Origin: Clostridia bacterium
Lineage (GTDB): Bacteria > Bacillota > Clostridia > Oscillospirales > Acutalibacteraceae
Length of the DNA stretch: 40,343 bases
Direction: 5' to 3'
Assembly (NCBI GenBank): GCA_017407705.1
Contig: JAFQWA010000001.1
Span: 1 to 40,343 of the forward strand
The translations under genes were made by a program, and so were the position numbers. The notes under the pieces are model-generated. The model ran no database searches. It was not told where the DNA came from and saw only the letters and a program-made list of their open reading frames with translations. Below are positions 8,720 through 17,760 of this stretch, one piece after another; the first letter of the stretch is position 1; each line of letters opens with the position of its first letter.

Positions 8720-8753
8720 AAACAGTTTTAGTATGAACACACTAAAACTGTTT
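8720..8753. promoter_or_regulatory. Inverted repeat between tig and clpP
   Basis: Perfect 13-base arms AAACAGTTTTAGT (8720-8732) and its complement (8741-8753) around an eight-base loop, in the 84-base gap upstream of clpP. With no strong T tract it is more likely an operator or an RNA processing or attenuating hairpin than a full terminator. It does not match the CtsR heptanucleotide repeat. Confidence 0.5.
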
Positions 8754-8773
8754 TAATCGCCTTTAACTATAAA

Positions 8774-10135
8774 TTATTCCTCTACTGCTTCTTTTTTAGC
8801 TGTGGTTTTCTTAGCAGCTGTCTTTTTAGCAGGAGCCTTCTTAGCCTTTGCAGCTGTAACTACAGCTGACTCTTTGATGATCTCAACAGCCTTCTGAACA
8901 GCCAGGTCCTTCATAACCTCTTTCTCGGGGATAGCGGCTTTGATCTGTGCTACGTCAAGCTTGTAAGCATCAACGAATTTTGCATACTCAGCGTCTAACT
9001 CCTCGGTAGTGGGCTGGATATTCTCAAGCTCAGCAACCTTTTCAAGAGCAAGTCTAACTTTAACCTGTTTTTCTGCCTGAGCCTTGTAATTCTCTCTGAT
9101 GGAAGCCATATCAGCACCCATATACTGCATATACTGCTGGAGGTTAAGACCCTGCATCTGGAGGTTGTAATCGAAATCACGGATGTTATCGTCAATTCTG
9201 TTCTCGATCATGGCCTCAGGGATCTCTGCTTTAAGACCTTCGATCAAAGCGTCGATCAGCTGACCTTCAACATCGTTATCTGCCTGTTTCTCTTTGCGCT
9301 CAGTGATCTTAGCTTTAAGATCCTCTTTAAGAGCGTCAACAGTGTCAAATTCGCTAACGTCTTTAACAAACTCATCGTCAACCTCAGGAAGCTCACGAAC
9401 CTTGATCTCGTGGAGCTTACACTTAAATACTGCAGGCTTACCTTTAAGCTCTTCAGAGTGGTAATCCTCGGGGAATGTTACGTTAACGTCGAACTCGTCG
9501 TTAGTGTTTTTACCAACGATCTGCTCTTCAAAACCGGGGATAAACTGACCTGAACCAAGCTTTAATGAATAGGATTCAGCTTTACCGCCTTCAAAAGCAA
9601 CGCCATCAACATAACCGTCAAAATCGAATACAACGATGTCATCCATAGCAGCGGCTCTGTCTTCAACAGTAACCATTCTGGATGCACGCTCTCTCATCAT
9701 ATTGATCTCAGCGTCAATATCAGCATCAGTAGCCTCACAAGCGGGTTTCTCTGCTTTAAGTCCCTTATACTCGCCTATTTCAACTTCAGGCTTAACAGTT
9801 ACCTTAACTGTAAACTCAACACCCTCTTTGCCGATTGTTTTAAGGTCAAAGTCGATGTTTTTGGTATCAACAATTTCAACACCTGCAGCTTCAGCAGCTT
9901 CGTCAATAGCAGGTCCGTAAAGCTCGTTTAATGCATCCTCATAGAATACGTTTTCACCGTACATCTTTTCAATGATGCTCTTGGGTGCTTTACCCTTTCT
10001 AAAGCCGGGAACAGTAATGTCTTTAACATTCTTTCTGTAAACTTTCATAACAGCGTTTGCAAAAGTTTCAGCATCGATAGCAATTGCAAGTTCGTATCTG
10101 TTGGTATCCACCTTGTTTGAAGATTTTAAACTCAT
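8774..10135 (-). CDS. tig: Trigger factor with Lys/Ala-rich C-terminal tail
   Basis: Ribosome-bound chaperone and peptidyl-prolyl isomerase that meets nascent chains at the exit tunnel. The ribosome-docking signature GFRKGKAP lies in the N-terminal domain, the FKBP-type domain spans about 150-245 and the long helical arms follow. The last 30 or so residues are lysine and alanine repeats (KKAPAKKTAAKK style) ending EAVEE, which the standard 430-residue protein lacks. AGGA precedes the ATG at 10135 by nine bases. It heads tig-clpP-clpX behind an extended -10 promoter. Confidence 0.96.
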   Translation of the reverse strand: MSLKSSNKVDTNRYELAIAIDAETFANAVMKVYRKNVKDITVPGFRKGKAPKSIIEKMYGENVFYEDALNELYGPAIDEAAEAAGVEIVDTKNIDFDLKTIGKEGVEFTVKVTVKPEVEIGEYKGLKAEKPACEATDADIDAEINMMRERASRMVTVEDRAAAMDDIVVFDFDGYVDGVAFEGGKAESYSLKLGSGQFIPGFEEQIVGKNTNDEFDVNVTFPEDYHSEELKGKPAVFKCKLHEIKVRELPEVDDEFVKDVSEFDTVDALKEDLKAKITERKEKQADNDVEGQLIDALIEGLKAEIPEAMIENRIDDNIRDFDYNLQMQGLNLQQYMQYMGADMASIRENYKAQAEKQVKVRLALEKVAELENIQPTTEELDAEYAKFVDAYKLDVAQIKAAIPEKEVMKDLAVQKAVEIIKESAVVTAAKAKKAPAKKTAAKKTTAKKEAVEE

Positions 10136-10166
10136 TATTTACATCCTTTCCGAGGAGTTACCCTCT

Positions 10167-10184
10167 ACCCTGCTTTCACAGGGT
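10167..10184 (-). promoter_or_regulatory. Hairpin in tig leader
   Basis: ACCCTG (10167-10172) pairs with CAGGGT (10179-10184) in the untranslated leader of tig, about 30 bases before its start codon. It is probably an mRNA-stability or translation element. Confidence 0.35.
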
Positions 10185-10202
10185 GAATTTACATTAAAAA
10201 TG

Positions 10203-10211
10203 ATTATATCA
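10203..10211 (-). promoter_or_regulatory. Extended -10 promoter of tig
   Basis: The minus strand reads TGATATAAT, an extended -10 with TATAAT at 10203-10208 and no good -35. The start would fall near 10196. An ATATAGC hairpin (10213-10219 with 10228-10234) overlaps the upstream edge. Confidence 0.6.
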
Positions 10212-10260
10212 TATATAGCAAGATTTGGCTATATAAAAATTTAATAATTTTACGCTTTTT

Positions 10261-12750
10261 TTAGCCCTTTTGTTGGTCGATTTGCGCCAAAGAAAGCAAA
10301 TGACGTTTTAATATCAGCAAATCCGATGAATTAACTGCATCTTCGCTATCGTGATTTACATTAGCGGCAAGCTTATTAGCACGGTCTAAATCAGAAATGG
10401 AAAGCAGATGATTTTTTAATATCAGCATATCAGAGGCAGATATATCACCGTCTCCTGTAATATCACCGTAAATAACAGCTACGTATTCATTGGATGCAGC
10501 ACCGTTTTTATAGAAAATAACGCGTGAACCGGTAGAAATTTTATCGGTTGCTGCAGCAAGCTCATTGCCGTTATAAACCTTTACTTCTCCGTTTCCGTTA
10601 ATATCAAAATTATTTATAAAATCAGCAACTGTTGTATCGGGAGAAATGCCAAAAATAACATCTTCGTGAGTTTTATAGTCACTCTCAATAGTTATTGAAG
10701 CAGTTGTTGATTCAGTAGCAGATGTAGATGTGGTAGTATCTGTACTTCCTGAAGTTCTGTTTTTATCAACATAATATCTTACATAGTCAACGTAATAGTG
10801 CTGTGGGAAAATGGTGGTGTCATCAGGAACTGTTGCCCATGAACCACTTCCAATAGATGTGTTGATAAGCACAAACTGAGGCTCTCTGAATTCGCTTAAA
10901 TAATCAGCGGTAATATCAATAGTTCTGATATGATAGTCATCAACATAAAATCTTAATTCTGTTTCGTCCCACTCAAGGGCGTAAAGATGATACTGCTGGT
11001 ATAAAGCGCCACCGGGATATAGCCAGGCACCGCCTGTAGATGCGTGGTTTCCGTTTGCATTAGCGTAATGAATACCGCAGTTAATAACGTCATCGCCTTT
11101 AGCACCACCAAGATTTGTGGGGCCACCGACCATTTCCAATATATCTATCTCACCGCCTGCAGGCCATGCTCTATCATTTCCGCAGGTCCAGAATGCAGGC
11201 CACATACCAACGCCATAAGGTACCTTCGCATACATTTCAAGTCGTCCGTACAAAAAGGTTTTCTTATGCTGTGTATGTACTTCTGCTGAGGTATAATCAG
11301 CCAGACCGTTACGGTAATTTTCTTTTAATGTAGTAATAACCAGATTGCCGTTTTCAACCTTAACGTTTTCTTCACGATCGGTAAAATATGCAATCTCACT
11401 GTTCCTGAAGCATCCATAGTGATATCCCCAAACAGTTCGGTCAAGCTCAGTGCCGTTAAATTCCTCGCTCCAATTAAGCTCCCAAACAGGATCTTTTTTC
11501 TGTGTAGTGGGAACTGTTTCACCGGGAACTGACGTACCGTTTGAAGTGGTGGTTACTGTAGTTGTAGCCTGTGTAGGAGCAGCAGTTATCGGATCCTCAC
11601 ACTCATAATCCTCATTGTAAGGAACGTTAGAAAGAGTGTCTATATAGATTTCATCAATAGGCGTTTTATAAAATTTAAAAAATCCTGAACATAAATTAGC
11701 TCTCATAGCACGGGAAAAATTTATTTCTTTGCCTGACGTATGTTCAAATTCATTAAAGGGAATAGTGATTTCACTGGCTTCAGGGGTAACAATCACTAAA
11801 TACGTATAAGTTCCTGAATCACCATTAGTATCCTTGGCACTAAAAATAATAGCGACAACAATTTCTTGTGATTTTGATCTGATCCATAGTTTAATTCCGC
11901 TACCAGTTACTGACCCTTTACCCAATCGATAGCCATATTGCATTTCCGATAATCCTACACCGTATTCCGGTGTAAGCTTTAACGAGGTACCATATTGAGA
12001 TTTTTCGGGATTTGTATTTAAAACAGCAGTCATTCCTTTGGTATAATAACCAGGTAAATGTGAGGTTAAATTTGAAATAACAGAGCTGTCGGTAGACTCA
12101 GCACCGGGGGTATAAAGAGTATCAGGGTCGGTAACGGCTTCTTCGTTGTCAGTAGAAAGATCCTGATCTACAGGCTCATCTCCTTCTTCCATATTCATAA
12201 AAGAATCGAGGTAAATGGAGTCTATAGGTGTTTTATAAAATTTAACAAGCATATATGCTGCATTTGAGCGAATAGCATCTTGAATATCTATTTCATGACC
12301 CTTTGAATGATCTAATTCTTCAAAAGGAACCACAATAAACATTCCGGTGGTAGTAACTGCACAAGTATACGCATATTCACCCGAAACACCGCTTGAATCC
12401 TTAAATTGAAAAATAAGATTTACAATAACCTTTTTAGTTGCTGAACGCATCCAGATTTTTACACCTTCGGTACAAAAACTACCTGCGGTTACAAAAAAAG
12501 GCTGTTGAATTTCAGATAAGCTTTCTCCCATAATAGGGTCTATTTTAACCGATGTACCGTCGTATGAATAGCCCGGCTCGGTGCAAACAGAACGTTCAAT
12601 AGCCTTGTACCAACCGGCAGGAGGCTCATCAAGAGCATGGATAATTGATCCCGGACTGGCGGGAGTTGCGGCAAATACATTTACAGGGACAAATGTGGAT
12701 AAAATCAGTAAGATTACGCAAAGTAAAATGCTTAAAACTCTTTTTCTCAT
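10261..12750 (-). CDS. Secreted GH16 beta-glucanase with duplicated N-terminal modules and C-terminal dockerin
   Basis: An 829-residue exported glycoside hydrolase. A signal peptide (1-27, cleavage near VFA-AT) leads into two homologous modules of about 155 residues (near 40-195 and 232-390), each closing with FYKTPID-IYLD-type strands and likely carbohydrate binding. A Thr-rich linker precedes the GH16 domain (about 428-668), whose signature GGEIDILEMVG (near 532-542) gives the two catalytic glutamates. The bulged E-I-D-I-L-E form suits laminarinase or lichenase activity on beta-1,3(1,4)-glucan. A second Ser/Thr linker, a small beta domain and a dockerin (about 760-825) with two calcium-type repeats ending in LILKNHLL and LILKRHLL finish it. 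It follows the phosphoesterase gene by 14 bases and may share the thrC transcript. Confidence 0.93.
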   Translation of the reverse strand: MRKRVLSILLCVILLILSTFVPVNVFAATPASPGSIIHALDEPPAGWYKAIERSVCTEPGYSYDGTSVKIDPIMGESLSEIQQPFFVTAGSFCTEGVKIWMRSATKKVIVNLIFQFKDSSGVSGEYAYTCAVTTTGMFIVVPFEELDHSKGHEIDIQDAIRSNAAYMLVKFYKTPIDSIYLDSFMNMEEGDEPVDQDLSTDNEEAVTDPDTLYTPGAESTDSSVISNLTSHLPGYYTKGMTAVLNTNPEKSQYGTSLKLTPEYGVGLSEMQYGYRLGKGSVTGSGIKLWIRSKSQEIVVAIIFSAKDTNGDSGTYTYLVIVTPEASEITIPFNEFEHTSGKEINFSRAMRANLCSGFFKFYKTPIDEIYIDTLSNVPYNEDYECEDPITAAPTQATTTVTTTSNGTSVPGETVPTTQKKDPVWELNWSEEFNGTELDRTVWGYHYGCFRNSEIAYFTDREENVKVENGNLVITTLKENYRNGLADYTSAEVHTQHKKTFLYGRLEMYAKVPYGVGMWPAFWTCGNDRAWPAGGEIDILEMVGGPTNLGGAKGDDVINCGIHYANANGNHASTGGAWLYPGGALYQQYHLYALEWDETELRFYVDDYHIRTIDITADYLSEFREPQFVLINTSIGSGSWATVPDDTTIFPQHYYVDYVRYYVDKNRTSGSTDTTTSTSATESTTASITIESDYKTHEDVIFGISPDTTVADFINNFDINGNGEVKVYNGNELAAATDKISTGSRVIFYKNGAASNEYVAVIYGDITGDGDISASDMLILKNHLLSISDLDRANKLAANVNHDSEDAVNSSDLLILKRHLLSLAQIDQQKG

Positions 12751-12764
12751 AATTTTATACCTCT

Positions 12765-13448
12765 TTAATTTATTTTTAAGGGGGTAAAATCCATAAGATC
12801 ACAGCTGACACATCTGAACAAAATGCCGTCTTTTTCGCCGTTAAACACCTTATAGGACCCTGCACGGTGGATATGACCGTAATAACATCTTTTGATGGGG
12901 TATTTTTTTATAACATCGTAAATATCATTGCAAAGCTCATTGGTGGTAAGAGGCGGATAGTGCAAGAACAAAACCGGTTCCAAGCCACTGTCAACCGCTA
13001 ACTTTACAGAGGTTTCTATTCTGCCAACCTCACGCTGCAAAATCTTCTGATCCTTTGAATCATCGTCAAAAAACCAGCCTCTGCTACCGCATATTGCAAG
13101 ATTTTCAACAGCGTAAAAGTTGTTATGCAGAATCTTTATCGAATCAAACCCGTTGGAGTCCAAAAACTCGTTCATTTTCTTCATTGAATCCCACCAAAGG
13201 TCGTGGTTACCTTTGAGAATGATCTTTTTGCCGGGCAGATTGTGGATAAATTCGAAGTCTTTAACACAAGCGGAGATCTTCATTTCCCAGGAAATATCAC
13301 CGGGAATTATAACCGTGTCATCCTCTTTAACGATCTTACACCAGTTATCTCTGATGCGTTCCACATAATTATCCCAACCCTTAAAAACCGTCATAGGTTT
13401 ATCGGTTGAAAGGGATAAATGCAGGTCTGAAATTGCAAATACAGACAT
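12765..13448 (-). CDS. Metallophosphoesterase, calcineurin-like
   Basis: A 227-residue cytoplasmic protein with the full two-metal phosphoesterase series: SDLHLS (7-12), GDISW, GNHDLWW, LHYPP and YGHIH. Such proteins cleave phosphomono- or diesters; the substrate here cannot be told. It resembles the serine/threonine-phosphatase-like proteins common in Clostridia. It lies 15 bases after thrC and 14 before the glucanase, so the three are probably co-transcribed, though no functional link is evident. Confidence 0.9.
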   Translation of the reverse strand: MSVFAISDLHLSLSTDKPMTVFKGWDNYVERIRDNWCKIVKEDDTVIIPGDISWEMKISACVKDFEFIHNLPGKKIILKGNHDLWWDSMKKMNEFLDSNGFDSIKILHNNFYAVENLAICGSRGWFFDDDSKDQKILQREVGRIETSVKLAVDSGLEPVLFLHYPPLTTNELCNDIYDVIKKYPIKRCYYGHIHRAGSYKVFNGEKDGILFRCVSCDLMDFTPLKIN

Positions 13449-13463
13449 AATTATCGTCCTAAC

Positions 13464-14951
13464 TTAAATATTAAGTGACTGCTTTATAAACTGGCTCATA
13501 TCCTGCTTGTCGCAGACGTTTTTATGAATAACCTCTTTTGATTTAAGTCCTGCTAAAGGTGTGGGGATATCGGTATTAGTAACCTTAGAAAGCTTATCTA
13601 CCATATCAAATTCGCTTTCGGGCATATTCTCGTTATCCACAGCAGAAAGTACACTGGCAGCAAACTTATAAGGTGATGCAGTTGAAGCGATAACAGTGGG
13701 TGTCTTATCCCCTGTTTTAGCCACGTAATCCTCGTAAACCTTAACAGCAACAGCAGTGTGTGTATCGCACAGATAACCGCAGCTATCAAAAAGCTTTTTG
13801 ATCTGAGCCTTGGTTTCATCATCATCGCAGCAACCGGCGGCAAACTCAGCCTGAAGCTTAGCCTTAACTTCATCACTGATAGCGTATTTGCCCTTGCTTG
13901 AAAGGTCTGCCATAAGTCCGGAAATCACTGTTTCATCCTTGTTGTAAAGCTCAAACAGCAAACGCTCTAAGTTGCTGGAGATAAGTATATCCATTGAAGG
14001 AGATGCTGTGGTGTAGAAATCACGGTTTCTGTCATAAACACCGGTGTTGATAAAGTCGGTAAGAATGTTGTTCTTGTTAGATGCACAAATAAGCTTTGCA
14101 ACGGGAAGTCCCATCTGTTTAGCATAGTATGCAGCAAGAATATTACCGAAGTTACCTGTGGGAACAACTACGTTAAAGCTATCACCCTTGTTAATCTTAC
14201 CTGACTTAACAAGGTCGCAGTAAGCGGAAACGTAGTAAACGATCTGGGGTACCAAACGGCCAAAGTTAATGGAGTTTGCAGAAGAAAATTCCATATTATT
14301 CTCAGCCAAAAGCTGTTTCATTTTCTCATCAGAGAAAATAGTTTTAACACCTGTCTGTGCATCGTCAAAGTTACCCTTAATAGCGCAAACAGATACGTTA
14401 TTACCCATCTGAGTGGTCATCTGAAGCTTCTGCATGGGGCTGACACCGTCTTCAGGGTAAAATACGATGATCTTAGTATTCTCAACATCAGCAAAACCGT
14501 CCAACGCAGCTTTACCGGTATCACCTGATGTGGCAACCAAAATTACCATTGTCTTACCGTCAGCCACTTTAGAGGCAGACTTTGTAAGCAGATAAGGAAG
14601 CAGCTGCAAAGCCATATCCTTAAAAGCGCAGGTAGGACCGTGCCACAGCTCAAGCATAAACGCACTGTCAGAAAGCTGAGTTAAAGGTGCGGGAATGTTA
14701 TTGTCAAACTTATTCTCATAAGCTCCGTTAACGCAATATTTGATCTCCTCATCGGTAAAATCGGTAAGGTACAAACGCAAAACCTCAAAGGCTCTGCCTT
14801 TATAGTCTAAGTCGATCAGCTTATCAACAAGACTGTCGGAGATTTTCGGAAAGCTTTCGGGTACAAAAAGGCCACCGTCTTTAGAAAGGCCCATTGCAAT
14901 AGCCTGTGCCGATTCAATATTTGTTTTTGCTCTTGTGCTTGTAAAACGCAT
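13464..14951 (-). CDS. thrC: Threonine synthase
   Basis: PLP enzyme that converts O-phosphohomoserine to threonine. The PLP lysine is K111 in HGPTCAFKDMALQ, and VATSGDTGKAA is the phosphate-binding loop. About 495 residues, as in the longer E. coli-type ThrC. The ATG at 14951 is favoured over an in-frame TTG four codons upstream because the family begins at MRFTSTR and GGTGA precedes it. It heads the transcript running to the phosphoesterase and glucanase. The leader of about 55 bases contains a GCCG/CGGC hairpin (14967-14980) but no T-box. Confidence 0.96.
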   Translation of the reverse strand: MRFTSTRAKTNIESAQAIAMGLSKDGGLFVPESFPKISDSLVDKLIDLDYKGRAFEVLRLYLTDFTDEEIKYCVNGAYENKFDNNIPAPLTQLSDSAFMLELWHGPTCAFKDMALQLLPYLLTKSASKVADGKTMVILVATSGDTGKAALDGFADVENTKIIVFYPEDGVSPMQKLQMTTQMGNNVSVCAIKGNFDDAQTGVKTIFSDEKMKQLLAENNMEFSSANSINFGRLVPQIVYYVSAYCDLVKSGKINKGDSFNVVVPTGNFGNILAAYYAKQMGLPVAKLICASNKNNILTDFINTGVYDRNRDFYTTASPSMDILISSNLERLLFELYNKDETVISGLMADLSSKGKYAISDEVKAKLQAEFAAGCCDDDETKAQIKKLFDSCGYLCDTHTAVAVKVYEDYVAKTGDKTPTVIASTASPYKFAASVLSAVDNENMPESEFDMVDKLSKVTNTDIPTPLAGLKSKEVIHKNVCDKQDMSQFIKQSLNI

Positions 14952-15011
14952 TTTTTCACCCAATCCGCCGAAATTACGGCATAATTATGTATTTTAATAT
15001 TTAATCAATTT

Positions 15012-15040
15012 ATTATAAACCATTTATTCTGATTTGTCAA
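15012..15040 (-). promoter_or_regulatory. Consensus sigma-A promoter of thrC
   Basis: A perfect TTGACA (15035-15040), 17-base spacer and TATAAT (15012-15017) on the minus strand. The TGA stop of the upstream dipeptidase gene lies inside the -35 hexamer. Confidence 0.85.
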
Positions 15041-15888
15041 AATATTTGGAAAAATTTATTGGCATTTTTAAAATAAATTTTTTCTGCTATGTGTTTTGAG
15101 AACTCTTTTTCAATTTCACAATACAAATTTTGCATATCTAAAACACTTTTGAACCGATCATCCATATCAGCGCCGTCAAAATCAGTGCCCAGGGATAAAA
15201 CATCCTCTCCGCCTATTTCTAAAAAATGATGTATATGTTTAAAAATATCGTCGTATCCCCCACTGCGTTTACCTAAAAACAGCGGATACAGGTTGATTCC
15301 CACTAACCCAGCGTTATCTCGGATTATTTTAAACTGATTATCAGATAAATTTCTTTTATGGTCACAAACCGATTTCGAATTGGAATGACTGGCGATAAAA
15401 GGCTTAGTTGCAATTTCGCACAGCTGATAAAATCCTTTTTCATTAAGATGTGATACATCTACTATTATATCAAGACTTTCCATTTCTCTAATAACCGATT
15501 TACCAAACTCACTTATCCCCTTCTCGCTGTCAACACCGCCTGCCAGCTGATTTTCACCGTTCCACACAAGGGCTATTATCCTAACGCCAAGCTCCTTGAA
15601 AATATGCAGATTATCAATATCACCGTTTAAAGCTGAGGCGTTTTCAATGGATAAAACAGGCGTTATACCGCCGAAATCCGTGTTTTTATAAATCTCATAA
15701 AGCTGATAGAATCTGTTGGTGGCATCACTACCCTTGTACTTATCATGAATAAAAGCGGCAAAGGTTTGCACAGGTGTGTCAAACTGCTTTAGCCGCTTTA
15801 GGTCTAATGAAAATGTGTTGCTGTAAAGGGATGAGCATTCATCCAGACATCTGCAAAGTGTGTCGCAGTGCAGATCAAAATATTCCAT
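15037..15888 (-). CDS. Membrane dipeptidase family (M19) zinc peptidase
   Basis: A renal-dipeptidase-like amidohydrolase of 283 residues. HCD near the start (H7, D9) gives the first metal ligands, SIENA the bridging glutamate, and DVSHLN and ASHSNSK the later histidines; LGTDFDG is also typical. These enzymes split dipeptides, often with a D-residue or beta-lactam-like bond, and the bacterial forms are cytoplasmic; no signal peptide is present. The ATG at 15888 has GGAGG eight bases upstream and the protein then starts at the conserved metal motif; an upstream ATG would extend it into yraN. It overlaps yraN by 14 bases and closes the rplS-lepB cluster. Confidence 0.9.
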   Translation of the reverse strand: MEYFDLHCDTLCRCLDECSSLYSNTFSLDLKRLKQFDTPVQTFAAFIHDKYKGSDATNRFYQLYEIYKNTDFGGITPVLSIENASALNGDIDNLHIFKELGVRIIALVWNGENQLAGGVDSEKGISEFGKSVIREMESLDIIVDVSHLNEKGFYQLCEIATKPFIASHSNSKSVCDHKRNLSDNQFKIIRDNAGLVGINLYPLFLGKRSGGYDDIFKHIHHFLEIGGEDVLSLGTDFDGADMDDRFKSVLDMQNLYCEIEKEFSKHIAEKIYFKNANKFFQIF

Positions 15889-16273
15889 AACCGCCGCCTC
15901 CAATGTCAAAAGCATTTTCAAGGTGGTTTATCCTCAAAACATCAAAAGCGGTTTTGGATTTTAAATAAATTTCCACAACGTCAAATCTGGGCTGCAGATC
16001 CCAATGGTTTTCCGACATATACTGTGCCGCCGCCATCACTATCTTACGCTGCTTTGACGCAGTCACAGCTTCTTTTGGGGTAGAAATATAAGCACCGCTT
16101 CTGGTTTTGACCTCCACAAATAATAAATATTTATCATTTGTTGCAATTATGTCGATCTCACCGAAACGAGTACGAAAATTTCTGCAAATAACACGGTACC
16201 CTTTTTCTGTAAGATAAGAGGCGGCAAGAATCTCGCCTCTGTATCCGTTAGTGGACTTGTTCAAATCTGCCAC
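15875..16273 (-). CDS. yraN: YraN family (UPF0102) endonuclease-like protein
   Basis: A 132-residue protein with the nuclease-like core typical of YraN: GEILAASYL, the motif GEIDII (acidic residue) and FVEVKTR (E-x-K), a restriction-endonuclease fold. Its true role is unsettled, though the usual position beside rnhB suggests nucleic-acid maintenance. It starts one base after the rnhB stop and overlaps the next gene by 14 bases, so translation is coupled. Confidence 0.92.
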   Translation of the reverse strand: MADLNKSTNGYRGEILAASYLTEKGYRVICRNFRTRFGEIDIIATNDKYLLFVEVKTRSGAYISTPKEAVTASKQRKIVMAAAQYMSENHWDLQPRFDVVEIYLKSKTAFDVLRINHLENAFDIGGGGYGIF

Positions 16274-16274
16274 C

Positions 16275-16877
16275 TCAATTTAATATCTTTTTAAGGAATG
16301 ATGCTCTATGTATCTCACAAGGGCCGTGTTGCTTAATAAGATCTGTGTGTAGCTTAGTGCCATACCCCTTGTGCTTTGCAAACTGATAGCAAGGATACTG
16401 CTTATCCAGCTCCAACATAAGTCGGTCACGGGTTACTTTAGCAAGGATAGACGCTGCTGCAATAGACATAGAAAGTGCATCGCCCTTAATGATGTAATCG
16501 CAGGGAATTTTCAGCTGTGACGGGGTTTTATTACCGTCGATAATAACGAAGTCGGGGGTAACTTTTAGTCCCTCTACCGCCTTTGTCATAGCCTCTAAAG
16601 TGGCGTTTAAGATGTTAATTTCATCAATGACGTGGTTATCAATTAAAACCACAGAATAAGCAATAGCCTTCTCTTTTACCACGTCAAAAAGTGCCTCACG
16701 CTTTTTCTCTGTTAACTTTTTAGAGTCATCAAGCCCTTCAATAACGCAGTTATCAGGAAGTATTACAGCGGCGGCACATACAGGACCTGCCAAGGGGCCT
16801 CTACCTGCTTCATCCACACCGCATACCAACTTATACCCTTGTGATTTTAATGCGTTTTCAATATCAAATGTAGGCAT
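16275..16877 (-). CDS. rnhB: Ribonuclease HII
   Basis: Cuts RNA in RNA-DNA hybrids and removes single ribonucleotides from DNA. The 200 residues begin with GVDEAGRGPLAGPV, holding catalytic D22 and E23; VIIDGN supplies the third acid and AKVTRDRLM the fourth. It belongs to the usual lepB-rbgA-rnhB-yraN order and lies 12 bases after rbgA. Intact. Confidence 0.96.
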   Translation of the reverse strand: MPTFDIENALKSQGYKLVCGVDEAGRGPLAGPVCAAAVILPDNCVIEGLDDSKKLTEKKREALFDVVKEKAIAYSVVLIDNHVIDEINILNATLEAMTKAVEGLKVTPDFVIIDGNKTPSQLKIPCDYIIKGDALSMSIAAASILAKVTRDRLMLELDKQYPCYQFAKHKGYGTKLHTDLIKQHGPCEIHRASFLKKILN

Positions 16878-16889
16878 ATAATCAGTCCT

Positions 16890-17750
16890 TTAACATCTTT
16901 CCAGAGTAATTCTACCGATCTTGGTGTTTCTGAACTCCTCTAAAACCGTATTGGCGGCACGTTCGGTATCCACCTCGCCGCCTGATATTTTCATACCTCT
17001 GTTTTTACCGATCTCACATAACAGCTCATAACTATCGGTATTTTCAACATCGCATTTTAGCTTGTATCTTTCAGCAAGCATTTGAGGATACATCGTCTGT
17101 AGGCTTTCAAGTAAACGCATTGCAAGAGTTTCTGTGTCTAAAATGCTATCCTTGATTGCCCCGGTGAAAGCAAGATGCTCACCCACTTTTTGATCCTCAA
17201 ATTTAGGCCACAAAACACCCGGAGTATCCAGTAGCTCAACGCCTTTACCGATCATAAACCACTGATTACCTCTGGTAACACCCGGACGGTTTTCAACCTT
17301 AGCAGAGCTCTTGCCCACAAGACGGTTGATAAATGATGATTTTCCCACGTTGGGAATACCTACTATCATAACACGCAGTGTTCGTCCACCCATACCCTTG
17401 CTTTGCAATTTCTCAAGCTTTGGCTGTAAAATTTGTCTTACAGCAGGTAAGAATTTATCAAATCCCTTTCCTGTTTTACAGTCAACGGGGATGGCAAGAG
17501 TATTTTCGTCGTTAAGATACTCCACCCACTGGCGTGTGGCTTTATCATCAGCCATATCGCATTTGTTTAAAAGAACGATTCTGGGTTTACTCTCAACCAG
17601 CTTATTTATTTCGGGGTTTCGACTGCTTATGGGAATTCGTGCGTCAATTATTTCAGCTACAAGGTCGATAAGCGGCAGCATCTCTTTAATAAGACGCCGT
17701 GTTTTCGCCATATGACCCGGAAACCATTGAATATTTTGAACCTGAGGCAT
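16890..17750 (-). CDS. rbgA: Ribosome biogenesis GTPase RbgA (YlqF)
   Basis: Circularly permuted GTPase for late 50S assembly. The G motifs come in the permuted order G4 NKCD (62-65), G1 GIPNVGKS (130-137), G3 DTPG (174-177). The N-terminal IQWFPGHMAK is the family signature, and a helical C-terminal RNA-binding domain follows. At 286 residues it is full length. It starts ten bases after lepB. Next to rplS this fits a ribosome-assembly cluster. Confidence 0.96.
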   Translation of the reverse strand: MPQVQNIQWFPGHMAKTRRLIKEMLPLIDLVAEIIDARIPISSRNPEINKLVESKPRIVLLNKCDMADDKATRQWVEYLNDENTLAIPVDCKTGKGFDKFLPAVRQILQPKLEKLQSKGMGGRTLRVMIVGIPNVGKSSFINRLVGKSSAKVENRPGVTRGNQWFMIGKGVELLDTPGVLWPKFEDQKVGEHLAFTGAIKDSILDTETLAMRLLESLQTMYPQMLAERYKLKCDVENTDSYELLCEIGKNRGMKISGGEVDTERAANTVLEEFRNTKIGRITLERC

Positions 17751-17760
17751 AGTTTATCTC

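Noticed and set aside
14952-15036. T-box or threonine leader ahead of thrC
   Set aside because: The leader is about 55 bases with only a four-bp hairpin; no specifier loop, T-box sequence or Thr-rich ORF.
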